From: Dastarcus helophoroides
Lineage: Eukaryota > Arthropoda > Insecta > Coleoptera > Bothrideridae
DNA: 64,000 nucleotides
Direction: 5' to 3'
NCBI GenBank assembly: GCA_028583605.1
Contig: CM053331.1
Span: 2,068,001 to 2,132,000, forward strand
In this document: positions 43,486 through 56,663 of the stretch, piece by piece
Layout of the letters: each line of letters opens with the position of its first letter
How positions within the stretch are numbered: position 1 is the stretch's first letter
The notes under the pieces: model-generated
Seen by the model: only the letters and a program-made list of their open reading frames with translations
Told to the model about the DNA's origin: nothing
Databases searched by the model: none
Position numbers and translations under genes: made by a program

Positions 43486-46400
43486 GTTTTCACAAACAAT
43501 TGGTCTTCTATTTTGTTAAATATGTCAGTAAAATTAAAGATCAATTTAGCTTTAAACTAAGATTTGAACACAGTTCTCCATCTTTTTTCCAAAAACGCAA
43601 CTATTTATTTATTAAAAAATTGTGTTTTAGATCAAATTTATTGTTAACAAAATAAGTTCAAGTGATAATTATACTTTTATTTGCTTTTATATTTTATTAA
43701 ATACAAATTGGGATTTTAAGGACAGTTGTAATTTAGTTAAATACTAATATTTACAAACAATTCTCTATCTTTTTTCCAAAAACGCAATTATTCATAAATT
43801 GAAAAATTTTGAGTGTTTCAGGTCAAATTTATTGTTGGCAAAATAAGTTTAAAAAGCAATTATACTTTTATTTGCTTTTATATTTTATTGAATACAAATT
43901 GGGATTTTAAGGACAGTTGCAATTTAGTTAAAAACTAATATTTACAAACAATTCTCCATCTTTTTTCCGAAAATGCAACTATTCATTGATTAAAATATTG
44001 TGAGTATTTAAGGTCAAATTTGTTATTGACACAATAATTTTTAGAGTTGTAATTTAGTTGAAAACTAATATTTATTAACAATTCTCCATCTTTTTTCCGA
44101 AAACGCAACTATTTATAAATTAAAAAATTGTGAGTGTTTCAGGTCAAATTTATTGTTGACAACATGAGTTTAAGAGGCAATTATACTGTTATTTGCTTCT
44201 ATATTTTATTGAACACAAATTGAAATTTATAAGTCAGTTGTAATTTAGTTAAAAACTAATATTTAAACACAATTCTCCATCTTTTTTCCGAAAACGCAAC
44301 TATTCATAAATTAAAAAGTTGTGAGTGTTTTAGGACAAATTTATTGTTGACAAAATGAGTTTTAGAGACAATTATACTTTCATCTTCTTCTATCTTTTAT
44401 TGAATACAAATTGGGATTTTAAAGCCAGTTGTAATTTAATTAAAAACTAATATTTAAACACAATTTTCCATCTTTTTACCGAAAACGCAACTATTTATAA
44501 TTAAAAAAATGTGAGTGTTTCAGGTCAAATTTATTGTTGACAAAATGAGTTTTAGAGGCAATTATACTTTTATTTGCTTCTATATTTAATTAAATACAAA
44601 TTAAAATTTAAAAGCCAGATGTAATTTAGTTAAAAACTAATATTTAATAACAATTCTCCATCTTTTTTCCAAAAACGCAACTATTCATAAATTAAAAAAT
44701 TGTGAGGATTTTAGGACAAATTTATTGTTGACAAAATGAATTTAGGAGGCAAGTATATTTTTATCTTCTTTTATCTTTTATTGAATACAAATTGGAATTT
44801 TAAAGCCAGTTGTAATTTAATTAAAAACTAATATTTATACACAATTTTCCATCTTTTTACCAAAAACGCAACTATTCATAATTAAAAAAATGTGAGTGTT
44901 TCAGGTTAAATTGATTGTTGACAAAATGAGTTTAAGAGGCAATTATACTGTTATTTGCTTCTATATTTAATAAAATACAAATTAAAATTTAAAAGCCATA
45001 TGTAATTTAGATAAAAACTAATATTTAATAACAAAATTCTCCATCTTTTTTCCAAAAACGCAACTATTCATAAATTAAAAAATTGTGAGGATTTTAGGAC
45101 AAATTTATTGTTGACAAAATGAGTTTAAGAGGCAAGTATACTTTCATCTTCTTTTATCTTTTATTGAATACAAATTAAAATTTAAAAGCCATATGTAATT
45201 TAGATAAAAACTAATATTTAATAACAATTCTCCACCTTTTTTCCAAAAACGCAACTATTCATAAATTGAAAATTTGTGAGGATTTTAGGACAAATTTATT
45301 GTTGACAAAATGAATTTAAGAGGCAAGTATATTTTTATCTTCTTTTATCTTTTATTGAATACAAATTAAAATTTAAAAGCCATATGTAATTTAGATAAAA
45401 ACTAATATTTAATAACAATTCTCCACTTTTTTTCCAAAAACGCAACTATTCATAAATTAAAAAATTGTGAGGATTTTAGGACAAATTTATTGTTGACAAA
45501 ATGAGTTTTAGAGGCAAGTATACTTTTATCTTCTTTTATCTTTTATTGAATACAAATTGGAATTTTAAAGCCAGTTGTAATTTAATTAAAAACTAATATT
45601 TAAACACAATTTTCCATCTTTTTACCGAAAACGCAACTATTCATAATTAAAAAAATGTAAGTGTTTCAGGTCAAATTTATTGTTGACAAAATGAGTTTTA
45701 GAGGCAATTATACTTTTATTTGCTTCTATATTTAATTAAATACAAATTAAAATTCAAAAGCCAGATGTAATTTAGTTAAAAACTAATATTTAATAACAAT
45801 TCTCCATCTTTTTTCCGAAAACGCAACTATTCATAAATTAAAAAATTGTGAGGATTTTAGGACAAATTTATTGTTGACAAAATGAGTTTTAGAGGCAAGT
45901 ATACTTTTATCTTCTTCTATTTTTTATTGAATACAAATTAAAATTTAAAAGCCATATGTAATTTAGATAAAAACTAATATTTAATAACAATTCTCCACCT
46001 TTTTTCCGAAAAACGCAACTATTCATAAATTGAAAATTGTGAGGATTTTAGGACAAATTTATTGTTGACAAAATGAATTTAAGAGGCAAGTATATTTTAT
46101 CTTCTTTATCTTTCATTGAATACAAATTGGAATTTTAAAGCCAGTTGTAATTTAATTAAAAACTAATATTTAATACACAATTTTCCATCTTTTTACCGAA
46201 AACGCAACTATTCATAATTAAAAAAATGTAAGTGTTTCAGGTCAAATTCATTGTTGACAAAATAAGTTTTAGAGGCAATTATACTTTTATTTGCTTCTAT
46301 ATTTTATTGAATACAAATTAGGATTTAAAAGCCAGTATGTAACTTAGTTAAAAACTAATATTTAAACACATTTATCCATCTTTTTTCCGAAAACGCAACT

Positions 46401-47180
46401 ATTTATAAATTTAAAAATTGTGATTGTTTTACATTAAATTTATTGTTGACAAAATGAGTTTTAGAGGCAATTATACTTTATTTGCTTCTATATTTTATAA
46501 AATACAAATTTGGATTCAAAAGTCAGTTGTAATTTAGTTAAAAACTTATATTTAATAACGATTCTCCATCTTTTTTCCAATAACGCAACTATTCATTAAT
46601 TAAAAAATGTGAGTGTTTCAGATCAAATTTATTGTTGACAAAATGAGTTTAAGAGGCAATTATACAGTTATTTGCTTCTATATTTTATTGAACACAAATT
46701 TTAATTTAAAAGCCGGTTGTAATTTAGTTAAAAACTAATATAATAACACAATTCTCCATCTTTTTTCCGAAAACGCAACTATTCATAAATTAAAAAATTG
46801 TGAGGATTTTAGGACAAATTTATTGTTGACAAAATGAGTTTAAGAGGCAATTATACCGTTATTTGCTTCTATATTTTATTGGACACAAATTTTAATTTAA
46901 AAGCCGGTTGTAATTTAGTTAAAAACTAATATAATAACACAATTCTCTATCTTTTTTCCGAAAACGCAACTATTCATAAATTAAAAAATTTTGTGTGTTT
47001 TAGGTCAAATTTATTATTGACAAAACGAGTGTTAGAGGCAATTATACTTTTATTTGCTTTAACATTTTATTGATTACCAAGTGGGACCTAAAAGTTAGTT
47101 GTATTTTATTTGGAAACCAATATTTATTAACAGTTCTCCATCTTTTTTCCTTAAACGCAACTATTCATTAATTGTATTCA
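43486..47180. repeat. Satellite S5, main array of about 20 units of ~188 bp
   Basis: Each unit has the core ATTCTCCATCTTTTTTCC followed by GAAAACGCAACTATTCATAA, then TTATTGTTGACAAAATGAGT, AGAGGCAATTATACTTTTAT and TGAATACAAATTGGGATTTT. The ACGCAACTATT landmark recurs every 185-193 bases from 43,595 to 47,157; one unit near 44,000 is short (128). From 44.4 to 46.3 kb two unit types, differing in GTGAGTGTTTCAGGTC versus GTGAGGATTTTAGGAC, occur in patches, suggesting partial higher-order copying. No gene inside. Confidence 0.93.
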
Positions 47181-48889
47181 TTAGCTTATTCTGTCTAATT
47201 TTTTAAATGTTTGGATCAGTTATTGTAAAGAACAATTTGAACAATGATTTAATTTTACCCTTGAAGATTCCAAGTCGACTAAATTATTGAAGAAATTCAT
47301 TTTATATGCTGGTAAAACTTTGTTTGTTTTGAATTTTATCGTGGAATATAAATTGGAACTTCGGTGTTCTAATCAGCTCAAACTAATGATTTGCGAAATT
47401 GCTTGTCTTTCAATCAAACAAAGTAGAACTGAAACTATAATCGGGGTGAATTCGACGCGATGTGTTGAAATCGATTCGGACATAAAGTAGATTCAGTCGT
47501 AGAAACTTGATGGCATTAAACCGAGCGAGTGGAGTAGTTCACATTGTCATTAGGAGCGAAAGTCGAATTTGCATAAGCCTTTTTAGCACCTAGTCGCAAC
47601 TTCCTAAACATCCAGCGGAGGATTTGTGTTTTAACAATACTGTCGCGGAGCTTTAATTTCCATCCATTCAAATGTTAATTAAGATCTCCATTGGGGAAGA
47701 TTTTATTTTTCTCGTCGACTTAATTACTTCCCTTTCAAAACGTATATGGTCTTTGTGTTTGCAACTAAATAACTATTTGAACGCAAGAATAACAGGACAA
47801 TCCTAAGAGAATAATCATTTGATCTAAACACGTTCTGAAAGTAGCCCGTGAAGCTAAAGTTGAACAATTTGATTTCACTTAAATTTGAAATTGTTGCACT
47901 TTGAAAAATTTGCTGCTATCATTCTTAGATAACATTAATTGTCGCCCTTAGGCTATAAAATTATAAAATAAGTAGCCATTAGGGTATAAAAGTTTGACCA
48001 CACCCGATCTTAACCATTAATATCGAATTTGTGCGAGATTAAAAGATTGGAAAAATTAGATGTTAACGAATTGTTAAGTCAAAGTTATTCTTCCAGAAAT
48101 TTTGCTTTGAGAAATGTTAACTTGGAACTTAAATTTGAAAAATGCTAAATTTGAAGCTTTCATTTGAAATTTTGACAAAGAGCTCCACGACTAGTCCGAT
48201 TGTGACTAAAAGTGTTCGACGTTTCACAAAAAGAGCATGATAATTGCGTATGTCAACCCTGTCTTAACCAAAACTCTTCTAAAACATCGAACACTTTTGG
48301 GAGTTCTTCAAGACGGTTAGTTTCGTTAGAAGTAGGATCTTACGTTATACCACACAGGCAATAATTTAAAAATTAACCACCATTCCCTAATTATGTCGAG
48401 AATTAAATGGGTGCCACCGATTTATATTAGGATTCTTACCTTATGTCAAAAAAAATCTAAAAAACTGTTTGTAATTCATCCGCAAAGTCTGCAAAAATAA
48501 GGAAAAACGATATGAGATTATTTATGTATCCAAAAAGCACGGCTTCAGCTGAATTTCGTCGAGAGATCCTGTCGGATGTTCCAATATCAGATATGAAAAG
48601 TCGCTCTCTGTCGTATCGGCAGACGCGCCACGGTTTTTGAGCGATGCACATTTTCCCGTCAATTTCCCCGATAGTTTTCTGAAAAGGCCGCCGTAAATTC
48701 CTGATTGCCATGTCGATGTCAGACCGAATATATATAAAGTTTCCACTCATTTCTTATATCTAAATGATAATTTTTCTCGTAAATAGTTACCATGAAGATG
48801 ACACGATGTCTTTTGTCGTTTGTTGTGGTTTAAAAATCTTTAAATACAAAATAATATTTCGTATAATAATAAATTTTAAAGCTTGGCGG
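47181..48889. other. Unique region; left part is the other arm of a duplicated block
   Basis: 47,340-47,500 is similar to 56,130-56,275, including a 26-base identical stretch that starts GCTTGTCTTTCAATCAAACA. The rest to 48,889 is single-copy; the overlapping minus-strand frames at 48,457-48,750 show no domain. A small inverted repeat at 48,207-48,305 is listed separately. No gene can be supported. Confidence 0.4.
48207..48305. repeat. Short inverted repeat with AAAAGTGTTCGACGTTT arms
   Basis: CTAAAAGTGTTCGACGTTTC near the left pairs with AAAACATCGAACACTTTTGG near 48,277-48,296. The left arm matches the dispersed repeat at 19,051. The rest between the arms is unrelated sequence. It may be the remains of two facing ends of a Penelope-like or other element. 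Confidence 0.55.
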
Positions 48890-51620
48890 CAATAACTAGT
48901 CAACAGAAAAAAAGTGAAATTCAATTACAACCAATATTTGCTCCTTAAGATTGTTGACTCTTTAACAAAATTTGACGTTTTTGGTGAGTTTATTTATCAT
49001 ATTGGTCAGTTTTGCATCCTGAGCGATTGCAAATTGATTAAAATGTATTTTAAAGAATTTATAATCTTTGACTCTTCAGTTATTTATGACTGTTCAATTT
49101 ATGACTCTTTAGCAAAACTAAAAATGTTGGGAATTAATTTTACTCGTTTGTTCTTAATTTTTTTTAGACGTTTCTCACGTATTGCTTAACATTTGTTTCA
49201 ATAAATTACTTAAAATTTATTTCAACTAATATTTACTCTTTAAGATCGTTGACTCTTATACAAAAGTGACATTTTGGTGATCTTACTTACCATATTGCTC
49301 AGTTTTGCATCATGGGCGATTGTAGAATGCTTAAAACGTATTGTATAAATTTTATAATCTTTAACTCTTTATTTATTTTTATTATTTTTATATTTATTAT
49401 TTATGATTCTTCAATTTATGACTCTTTAACAAAACTAAAAATTTTGGGGATTAATTTTAACCGTTTGCTCTTAATTTTTTCTAGGCGTTTCTTACGTATT
49501 GCTTAAAATTTGTTCCAATAAATTACTTAAAATTTATTTCAACCAATATTTACTCTTTAAGATTGTTGACTCTTGTACAAAATTGACCTTTTGGCGATTT
49601 TATTTACCATATTGCTCAGTTTTGCATCTTGGGCGATTGCAGAATGCTTAAAACGTATTGTATGGAATTTATAACCTTTGGCTCTTCATTTATTTTTATT
49701 ATTTTTATATTTATTATTTATGATTCTTCAATTTATGACTCTTCAATTTATAACTTTTTAACAAAACTAGAAATTTTGTGAATTGATTTTAGTGGTTTAC
49801 TTTGAATTGTTTCCCTAGCGCTTTTAACATATTTCTTACAATTAATTTCAACCAATACTCAATTTCAACCAAATACTTTTTAAGATTGTTGACTCTTTAA
49901 GAAAATGTTACGTTTTTCGTGAATTTCCTTAACAAATTGTTTAATTTCGCTTTGTGTGCGACCATATTATTTAATTTTCCTTCGTGGGCGACTGCAGATT
50001 GTATAACACATATTGTAAGTAATTTATAATCTATGACTCCTCAATTTATGACTCTTTAACAAAATTAGAAATTTTAGGAATTGATATATTCGTTACTTTG
50101 GATGCTTCCTGAACACTTCTTATATATTGCCTTAAATTTATTTCAACTTCAACCATTATTTACTCCTTAATATTGTTGACTCCTTAACAAAATTTGATGA
50201 TTTTGGTGATTTTATTTACCTATTACTTAGTTTCGTATCCTAAGAGATTTCAAATTGTTGAAAACGTATCGTAAAGAGTTTATAATCTTTGACTCTTTAA
50301 TTTGTGACTCCTTAACAAAACTAGAAATTTTAGCGATTGGTTTTATTCACTTACTCCAAATATCTCTTAAGCGCTTACACATTGTTTAAAATTTAGTTCA
50401 ACCGATATTTACTCTTTAATATTGTTGACTCTTTAACAAAATTTTTGGTGAGTTATTTACCATATTGCTTAGTTTTGCATCCTGAGAATTGCAAATTGTT
50501 TAAGATTTAATATATAGAATTTATAATCTTTGACTTTTTAATTATTTACGACTCTTTAATTATTTACGACTCTTTAATTTATGACTCTTTAAAGAAAATA
50601 CAGACATTTTGAATTGAGTTTAATTCTTTACTTTTAATTATTTCCCGACCGCTTCTTACATATTGCTTAACATTCATTTTAACCAACATTTACTCACAGT
50701 TTGTTTAAAACTTATTTTAACGAATTTATGAGGTTTGACTCTTTAATTTATGATTCTTTAACGAAACTAAAAATTTTAGGAATTAATTTTACTTGTTTGC
50801 TTTGAGTATTTTTCAGCGTTTCTTATGTTACTTAAAATTTATTTCAACCAATATTTACTCTTTAAGATTGTTGACTCTTTAACAAAGTTGCAGTTTTTAT
50901 AAATTTATTTACAGCATTGCTTCTTTTCGCTTGCTAGGCAACTAAACGTTGCTTTAAACCTATTTTAAGCAATTTATAATCTTTGAGTCTTTAATTTATG
51001 ACTCTTTAACAAAACTAGAAATTTTGAAAATTGATTTTAATTATTTAAATCGAATTGTTTCCTGAGCGCTCCTTACATATTGATATTGTTAAAAATTTAT
51101 TTCAACCAATATTTACTCTTTAAGATTGTTGACTCTTTAACAAAGTTGCAGTTTTTGTAAATTTATTTACAGCATTGCTTCTTTTCGCTTGCTAGGCAAC
51201 TAAACGTTGCTTTAAACCTATTTTAAGCAATTTATAATCTTTGACTCTTTAATTTATGACTCTTTAACAAAACTAGAAATTTTGAAAATTGATTTTAATT
51301 ATTTAAATCGAATTGTTTCCAGAGCGCTCCTTACATATTGTTTAAAATTTATTTCAACCAATATTTACTCGTTAAAATTGTTGACTCTTTAACAAGACGT
51401 GACATTTTTGTTGATTTTTTTGATTTTATGTACCTTATTGCTTGGTTTTGCATCCTGAGCGATAGCAAATTGCATAAAACGTATTGTAAGGTATTTATAA
51501 GTTTTGACTCTTTAATTTACGACTCTTTAACAAAACTAGAAATTTCAGCTATTTACTTAAGATTGTATACACTTAAATGAAATTGGACATTTTTGATAAT
51601 TTTGTTTATTATATTGCTCA
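48890..51620. repeat. Satellite S6: about ten units of 250-320 bp
   Basis: Units contain CAACCAATATTTACTCTTTA, GATTGTTGACTCTTTAACAA, TTGCTCAGTTTTGCATCCTG, ATTTATGACTCTTTAACAAA and ACTAGAAATTTTAGGAATTG. Landmarks are at about 48,930, 49,228, 49,546, 49,870, 50,154, 50,404, 50,687, 50,848, 51,109 and 51,358. The unit holds an internal subrepeat (GACTCTTTAACAAAA twice or more). Two neighbours, 50,848-51,108 and 51,109-51,357, are almost identical and so are the most recent duplication; the others are diverged. No relation to the other families was seen. Confidence 0.88.
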
Positions 51621-54600
51621 GTTTCGCATCTTGAGCGCTCACAGTTTGCGCAGTTGGACTTTGACAGTTTTTGACTCTTAAAATGCTTTTTGAAGCTTTC
51701 CGCAATCTTCGATTCCGCCACTTTTAATCACTTTGGAGATAAATGCGTTGTCTCATAAAACTTTTATCCTGTCCTTTGAAGAACCTCGTAGCGCAGATAA
51801 AGAGTCATATTAAGAATCAGTGACTCCTAAGCAATGCCTGATGTTAAACAATTTTTTACAGCTTTGCGTTGACTCTTTGCTTTTGATTTTAAGCGACCTA
51901 ACGATTTTTGATTCTTTTGACGCTTTTTCTACCCTTTTTGATTAGTAAACAATTTTTGTACCAAATAGACTTCGATTTTGTTAGTTGTAAATTTTCTGAA
52001 TTACGCGCTTCCATGTTCAAAATAAGAACAATCACAATTCTTCTGCTCAAAAACTGCGGGAATATTGCTACCGAAGTACGCCTTCAGTTAAACAGGAATT
52101 GTTTTTAGCACAAGCACCTGTCATGGATTTTGACTCTTTTATTATTCGAATAATTTGTCAAAATTTTTATTTTGTGATCATTTTACGAGCTTAAAGCTTC
52201 AGGTTTAAAGTCTAGATATCAAGGACATTAAAAGCTTTAATATTTTGACCGGAAGCTCAAAATTTATCTAAAAAATTAAATTTTGGACTTTTCATGAATA
52301 GTTGCATTTTTGGAAAAAATGTGGAGAATGGTTTTTAAATTTTGAATTGGGACTGAATAAGGATAACATACAGATTTTAGTTTGTCTTTGTTGATATATA
52401 AGCACAAAACTAATTGTTTCTGAAGCAGAATTTATTGATAGTTGATTTACAAATATGGTCAAGCAACTGTTGACGGAAACGGTTTCAAATAGAAGTCAAA
52501 TATGTAAAAAGCTTGTATTGCTGTGTAATCCTTTGTTTTAAAAATTATCCTTTAAGAAACCCCGAAGCGTTGATATGACATTTCAATCGTCTACCTGCAA
52601 TGACGACGCAATTAAATCTAAAACAAGGTGACGTTTCATGATGTACCATCTGTGTATTATACCAGATGACATCGTTACCGTAAAATATGAATATTTGTTC
52701 GACGCTATATTAAATTTGTGAACTCGTGATGGAGATATTTGGTTATAAAGCAGACTTCAGATTGCAGAAAACACATTTCCACGACCGTAATCCCCATAGA
52801 CTCGAAGATGTATACCATCGCGGAAAATCGATTTCCTTATTTATTCAAGTCTAAAATTTTTGTCACAAACTTTAACTAATTTGGTATTCAAATCGAGTCC
52901 CAGCCAATTAAACTCCACTTGTTATATCACACAACTCAATAATTCATTCAGAAACTTCACATTTTTAAAATCTTCAGTTTATTTACCTTCTCTGTCCTCT
53001 CTGGCGCAACCAAGACATAAAATAGAGCGCTCTCTCGATCCAAATGCGCTTTTTACGCGAAAATCCCGCGGCGGTCTATTGAAAAGAGGCAAAACAGTCG
53101 AGCTACTAATTTACAAGAGCGAACTTCCTTTATCTGGCCTCGTGACAGACATCCCTTTGCGATCCCATACTTTACGCGATCGTTCGACATGTCTCGCTAA
53201 ATCTAGTCGTAAAAAAAGACCGACTTCTGTTTGTTTTCCACAGCGGTGGGGCGTTCCGAACCATTCGTTTTGTTTTATGTACTCTTCGGAAATGCATATT
53301 CGGGATTACCACCCCCGGACGAAGCGAAGCGAACCCACAAACTCGATGTCTGCGCGCCTTTACTGAAATCCAGTTCAAATCGGAATTTTCTGAGATAAAC
53401 CGAAATTTGAATCGAAGGCTCGAGATTAAAATCAGTTAATTTGAAGTTTAAAAATTGAAATATAGAAGTTGAAGTTTAAATAAAAAAAATTGTAATTTTG
53501 TAGTTTAGGTCTATCTTTTGAAAAAACAAATCAAAACTTTGAGGGTTACGTGCTTAAGTCCAATTTTGATGGGCTAAGTTTTTTGAAAACCGTAATTTGG
53601 GCAACTCTCGAAGTTGTAGGAAATGTACAAATTTGAGAAAATGTCTAAATTCAAAAAAAGAAGAAAATATTTCGGAAAAGACGCGAACTTAGTTAATATA
53701 CTAGTGGGATTCTTTGACACTGTCCAATCCCGGAAGTATATCCTGTACTGACTCTGGCCGTGGAAGCCTTCGTTATCTTAACCTTACAAATACGTGTTGC
53801 TCTGGAATTCATGTTACAAAAAAAATAAAGAATTCCCGATGCAATCACACGTAGTGTTTTTGATTGCAGAGATATTGACAGCCCCCCCTTCAAATTTATC
53901 TTCCTTCCCACGTCGGTTCATAAGCACGTACACGTTGTCTGTTCCCCGGACCACATTATTTTGGCATAATTCGGGTTATTTCGCGAAAAGAAGCGTCGAA
54001 ATGATTGATTTATATCCCCTCGGTGCCGCCGAAAAAAAAAAGCGTATACGTGTGGTTGAGGGCTGGGAAAAGGGCCGAAAGCTGCGGGAGGTCAGGAAGT
54101 AGAAGTCACGCTTCAGCGGCGATATAAGCCGCATTTCTATATGTCTGTTGCAGGCTAACGTGGCGGACGTGATGCCACAAACAGGCCACCTCAACTTCTA
54201 CTTACGAAATTGCCAACTGACGTATTACACGGGATAATTACAATACAATGATTAATTGAAACTGAAGTTTGCGAGGTGTTCAAACGGGATTCGTGTCTTT
54301 AGTGGCTCGAGTTGAAATTTTCCCTTAATAGTGGGCGGGGATGCCCCTGTTTTTGGCCACACAATGATATATGATAAACATATTTAGTCGCCTTTAGTAA
54401 TTGCCTAATTGAGCCTAAAGACTTAGAGGCAATGTACGTAAGAGACTTAAATATGTTTTACAGGAATTTATATTTTAGTTTTTATTGTAAAAGAAGGGTA
54501 TTACTCTAAAAGAAGAGCATTACCCTGAAAGAGCATTACCCTGAAAGAATAGCAAAAGAAAGAAGAGTAATCAAACTTATTTATTGAAAAGGTTTGCTGC

Positions 54601-54789
54601 GTCAGCTGTGCAAAAAAAAGAATAGCTTTAAGGTGAGTTAAATAAAGTTATTGTTTGAAGTAAGCACAGATGCCAGACGGTGATTTTTTTTATTTAAATT
54701 ACTTTCTGTGTTTCAATCTTTGAATTAGCATTTTAATTTGTAAAATCTCTAGATAATGCAGCAGCTGTAGCACGATTGCATTTCACATG
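51621..54789. other. Long unique region without a supported gene
   Basis: 51,640-52,130 still has scattered GACTCTT echoes of S6. 52,286-52,345 is a single inverted fragment of the S1/S5 core (minus strand: ATTCTCCACATTTTTTCC then AAAAATGCAACTATTCATG). 52,980-53,370 and 53,700-54,200 are richer in G+C and have open frames on both strands (for example plus 52,860-53,366), none with known domains or clear splice sites. 54,495-54,560 has three GAGCATTACCCTGAAA-like repeats. I cannot name a gene here. Confidence 0.4.
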
Positions 54790-55324
54790 TCAAGATTTTT
54801 CTTACTTTACGTATACAACTTTTTCTTTTCGAATCTTTGACGCGCTTGTAATTTTTCAAGGGACAAATGAACGTCAATCTTTTCTCCAATCGAATCAAAA
54901 TCAGAAGAAGGTGTCAGCAATAAATTCTTTGCGAAGAGAATTTAAAGGTTTAAATTTTTTAAATCAAGATAATAATTATTTACGAGTTTGGTTGCAGAAG
55001 CGTTTGTGCTTTTATGTGGTTTAATAAACACAACTTTGGATTTTATATTCTAATTTAGGTTCAAGCTTAATTTGAAAACAATTCCTTTTTTTTCAAAAGT
55101 ACAACCATACTAAATGAAGAATGTAATATTATGTATTTTTGAATTGTTATTTAATTATTAACAAAATTGTTTTAAGAGGCCATTGGTCTTCTACTTTTTA
55201 TATATTTCAATAAGGTTTGAGGCCAATATTGTTTGAAACTAAAATAAAAAGTAAATTCTCCACGCTTTTTCCGAAAGCGCAACTATTCATAAGTTATGTT
55301 TTTTAATTTTATTTAACATTTCTT

Positions 55325-55774
55325 CGGCCAAGTTTGGAAATATTTAAATTTTATTGTTTGTTGACAATATTCCAAACAGTTTTAGAAATATAACTACGTG
55401 ATATTTAAATTTATTTAAAACATCACCTTATGACAGTTGACAAAATAAGAGGTTAGTTTATTTTACATAGAATAGGAAAAATAAAAAATAGATGACCAAA
55501 ATTAGATATGAAAAGAAAAATTGTTTTTTGATAAATTATGAAAAGATAAAAAATACATAAAAAAGGTTGTAGCACTGGACATCGATGTTTTGCTCTTATT
55601 TGAGCTCGTCAGCATTGCATAATATGGAAAGGGCACAATGAGGGAGACATTCTTAAAAATAAAGTTTCTCTTTTTTTAAATATAAAAAATTTGGTAACAT
55701 ATTTAACATATTTTAAAAACTGTTTGGAATATTGTCAACAAACAATAAAAATTTAAATATTTCCAAACTTGGCC
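55325..55774. mobile_element. 450-bp foldback element with ~62-bp arms
   Basis: The left arm (55,325-55,388) begins CGGCCAAGTTTGGAAATATT and includes TGTTTGTTGACAATATTCCA. The right arm (55,714-55,774) is its reverse complement with few differences and one extra A. About 325 bases lie between, mostly A/T-rich, plus a hammerhead-like motif on the minus strand. No coding capacity. It looks like a non-autonomous foldback or retrozyme-like element; the flanking duplication was not resolved. Confidence 0.75.
55572..55618 (-). ncRNA. Hammerhead ribozyme motif, probably inactivated
   Basis: Read on the minus strand: stem I 5' side GCAATG, core CTGACGA, stem II GCTC-AAATAA-GAGC, then AAA where GAA is required, stem III ACATCGATGT, cleavage base C (giving the canonical GUC), and stem I 3' side CAGTGC. 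Stem I pairs at five of six positions. Every element of a type I hammerhead is present and in order, except that the invariant G12 is A, a change known to destroy most activity. So this is a decayed ribozyme, or one whose source copy should carry GAAAC. Confidence 0.7.
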
Positions 55775-56537
55775 GCAACTATTTGTACTTTTACTATTAG
55801 CATTTTAAATAAATTTGCCGTTAACAACATTAGTTTTAGAAGCGATCACACTTCCGTTTGCTTCTATATTTAACTACACACAAATTGCAATTTTAAAATT
55901 ATCTTAATTTGGTTAAAAACTGAGATTAAATAACAATTCTCCATCTTTTTTCCGAAAACGCAACTATTCATAAATTGGATTTATTAGGTTTTGTAGCCTA
56001 ATTTAATTAGATCGCTGACTTTTTTAACAACGACTTAACTAATGCTTTAGTGTATTATATATTTAAAAATAACTAAAATATTAAAAAAGGTTATTTAACC
56101 AACTTTCAATCTAATTGAACTTTGGTTTTTTTAGGTGGAATATAAATTGGAACTTTAATGTTTTAAGCATTTGCTTGTCTTTCAATCAAACAAAGTAGCA
56201 CCGGGACCATAACCAATGTGAATTTGAAGCGATTTATTACAATCGATTTGGATATAAAGTAAATTTTGTCGATCAGGGTCGACTTGATAAAGAGCTCTTT
56301 CGTGTCCTTCGTTCGACTGGTCAGCAAAAACTGAAAGCCTCAAAATAAAATCAAAGTAAGATAATCGAAAAATACTTGCGACGATATGCAAGAAACTGGA
56401 AAAAACACCTAAAAAGCGACAAAAAACGTGACCTTTGCGACCACATCAAATACATATTGTTTGTTTGATTGGTTGTCATCAGGTAAGGTGCAACAAATTG
56501 CGTGTCAATATCTTAAAATTTTGATTAATAATGAGTA

Positions 56538-56661
56538 AGTCCAAAGAAGGTTTCACAATTTTACTACATAGGCAATTAAATAAATAATTAGGCGATACGT
56601 ATTTTGCGTAATTATTTATTTAATTGTTGATGTGGTAAAATGGTGAAACTTTATTTGGACT
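56538..56661. mobile_element. 124-bp palindromic MITE with TA target duplication
   Basis: Arms of about 53 bases (AGTCCAAA... and ...TTTGGACT) pair along the whole element apart from seven mismatches, leaving an 18-base loop (56,591-56,608). TA is found on both sides (56,536-56,537 and 56,662-56,663), as for Tc1/mariner-derived MITEs. It has no coding sequence. A transcript would form a long hairpin. Confidence 0.8.
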
Positions 56662-56663
56662 TA

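Larger units (their letters stand above)
54790..56280. repeat. Duplicated block, copy 2 (matches arms at 40,360-40,640 and 47,340-47,500)
   Basis: The left part (54,790-55,060) matches 40,360-40,640 and the right part (56,130-56,275) matches 47,340-47,500. Between them only a few S5-like units remain (cores at about 55,255-55,300 and 55,935-55,980) plus a foldback with a ribozyme motif. In copy 1 the same interval was enlarged to about 7 kb by S5 amplification and a Penelope insertion. Confidence 0.7.

Noticed and set aside
52860..53366. 168-codon plus-strand frame as a gene
   Set aside because: Begins without ATG, has no known domain, and an antisense frame overlaps it. Left as an unexplained G+C-richer island.
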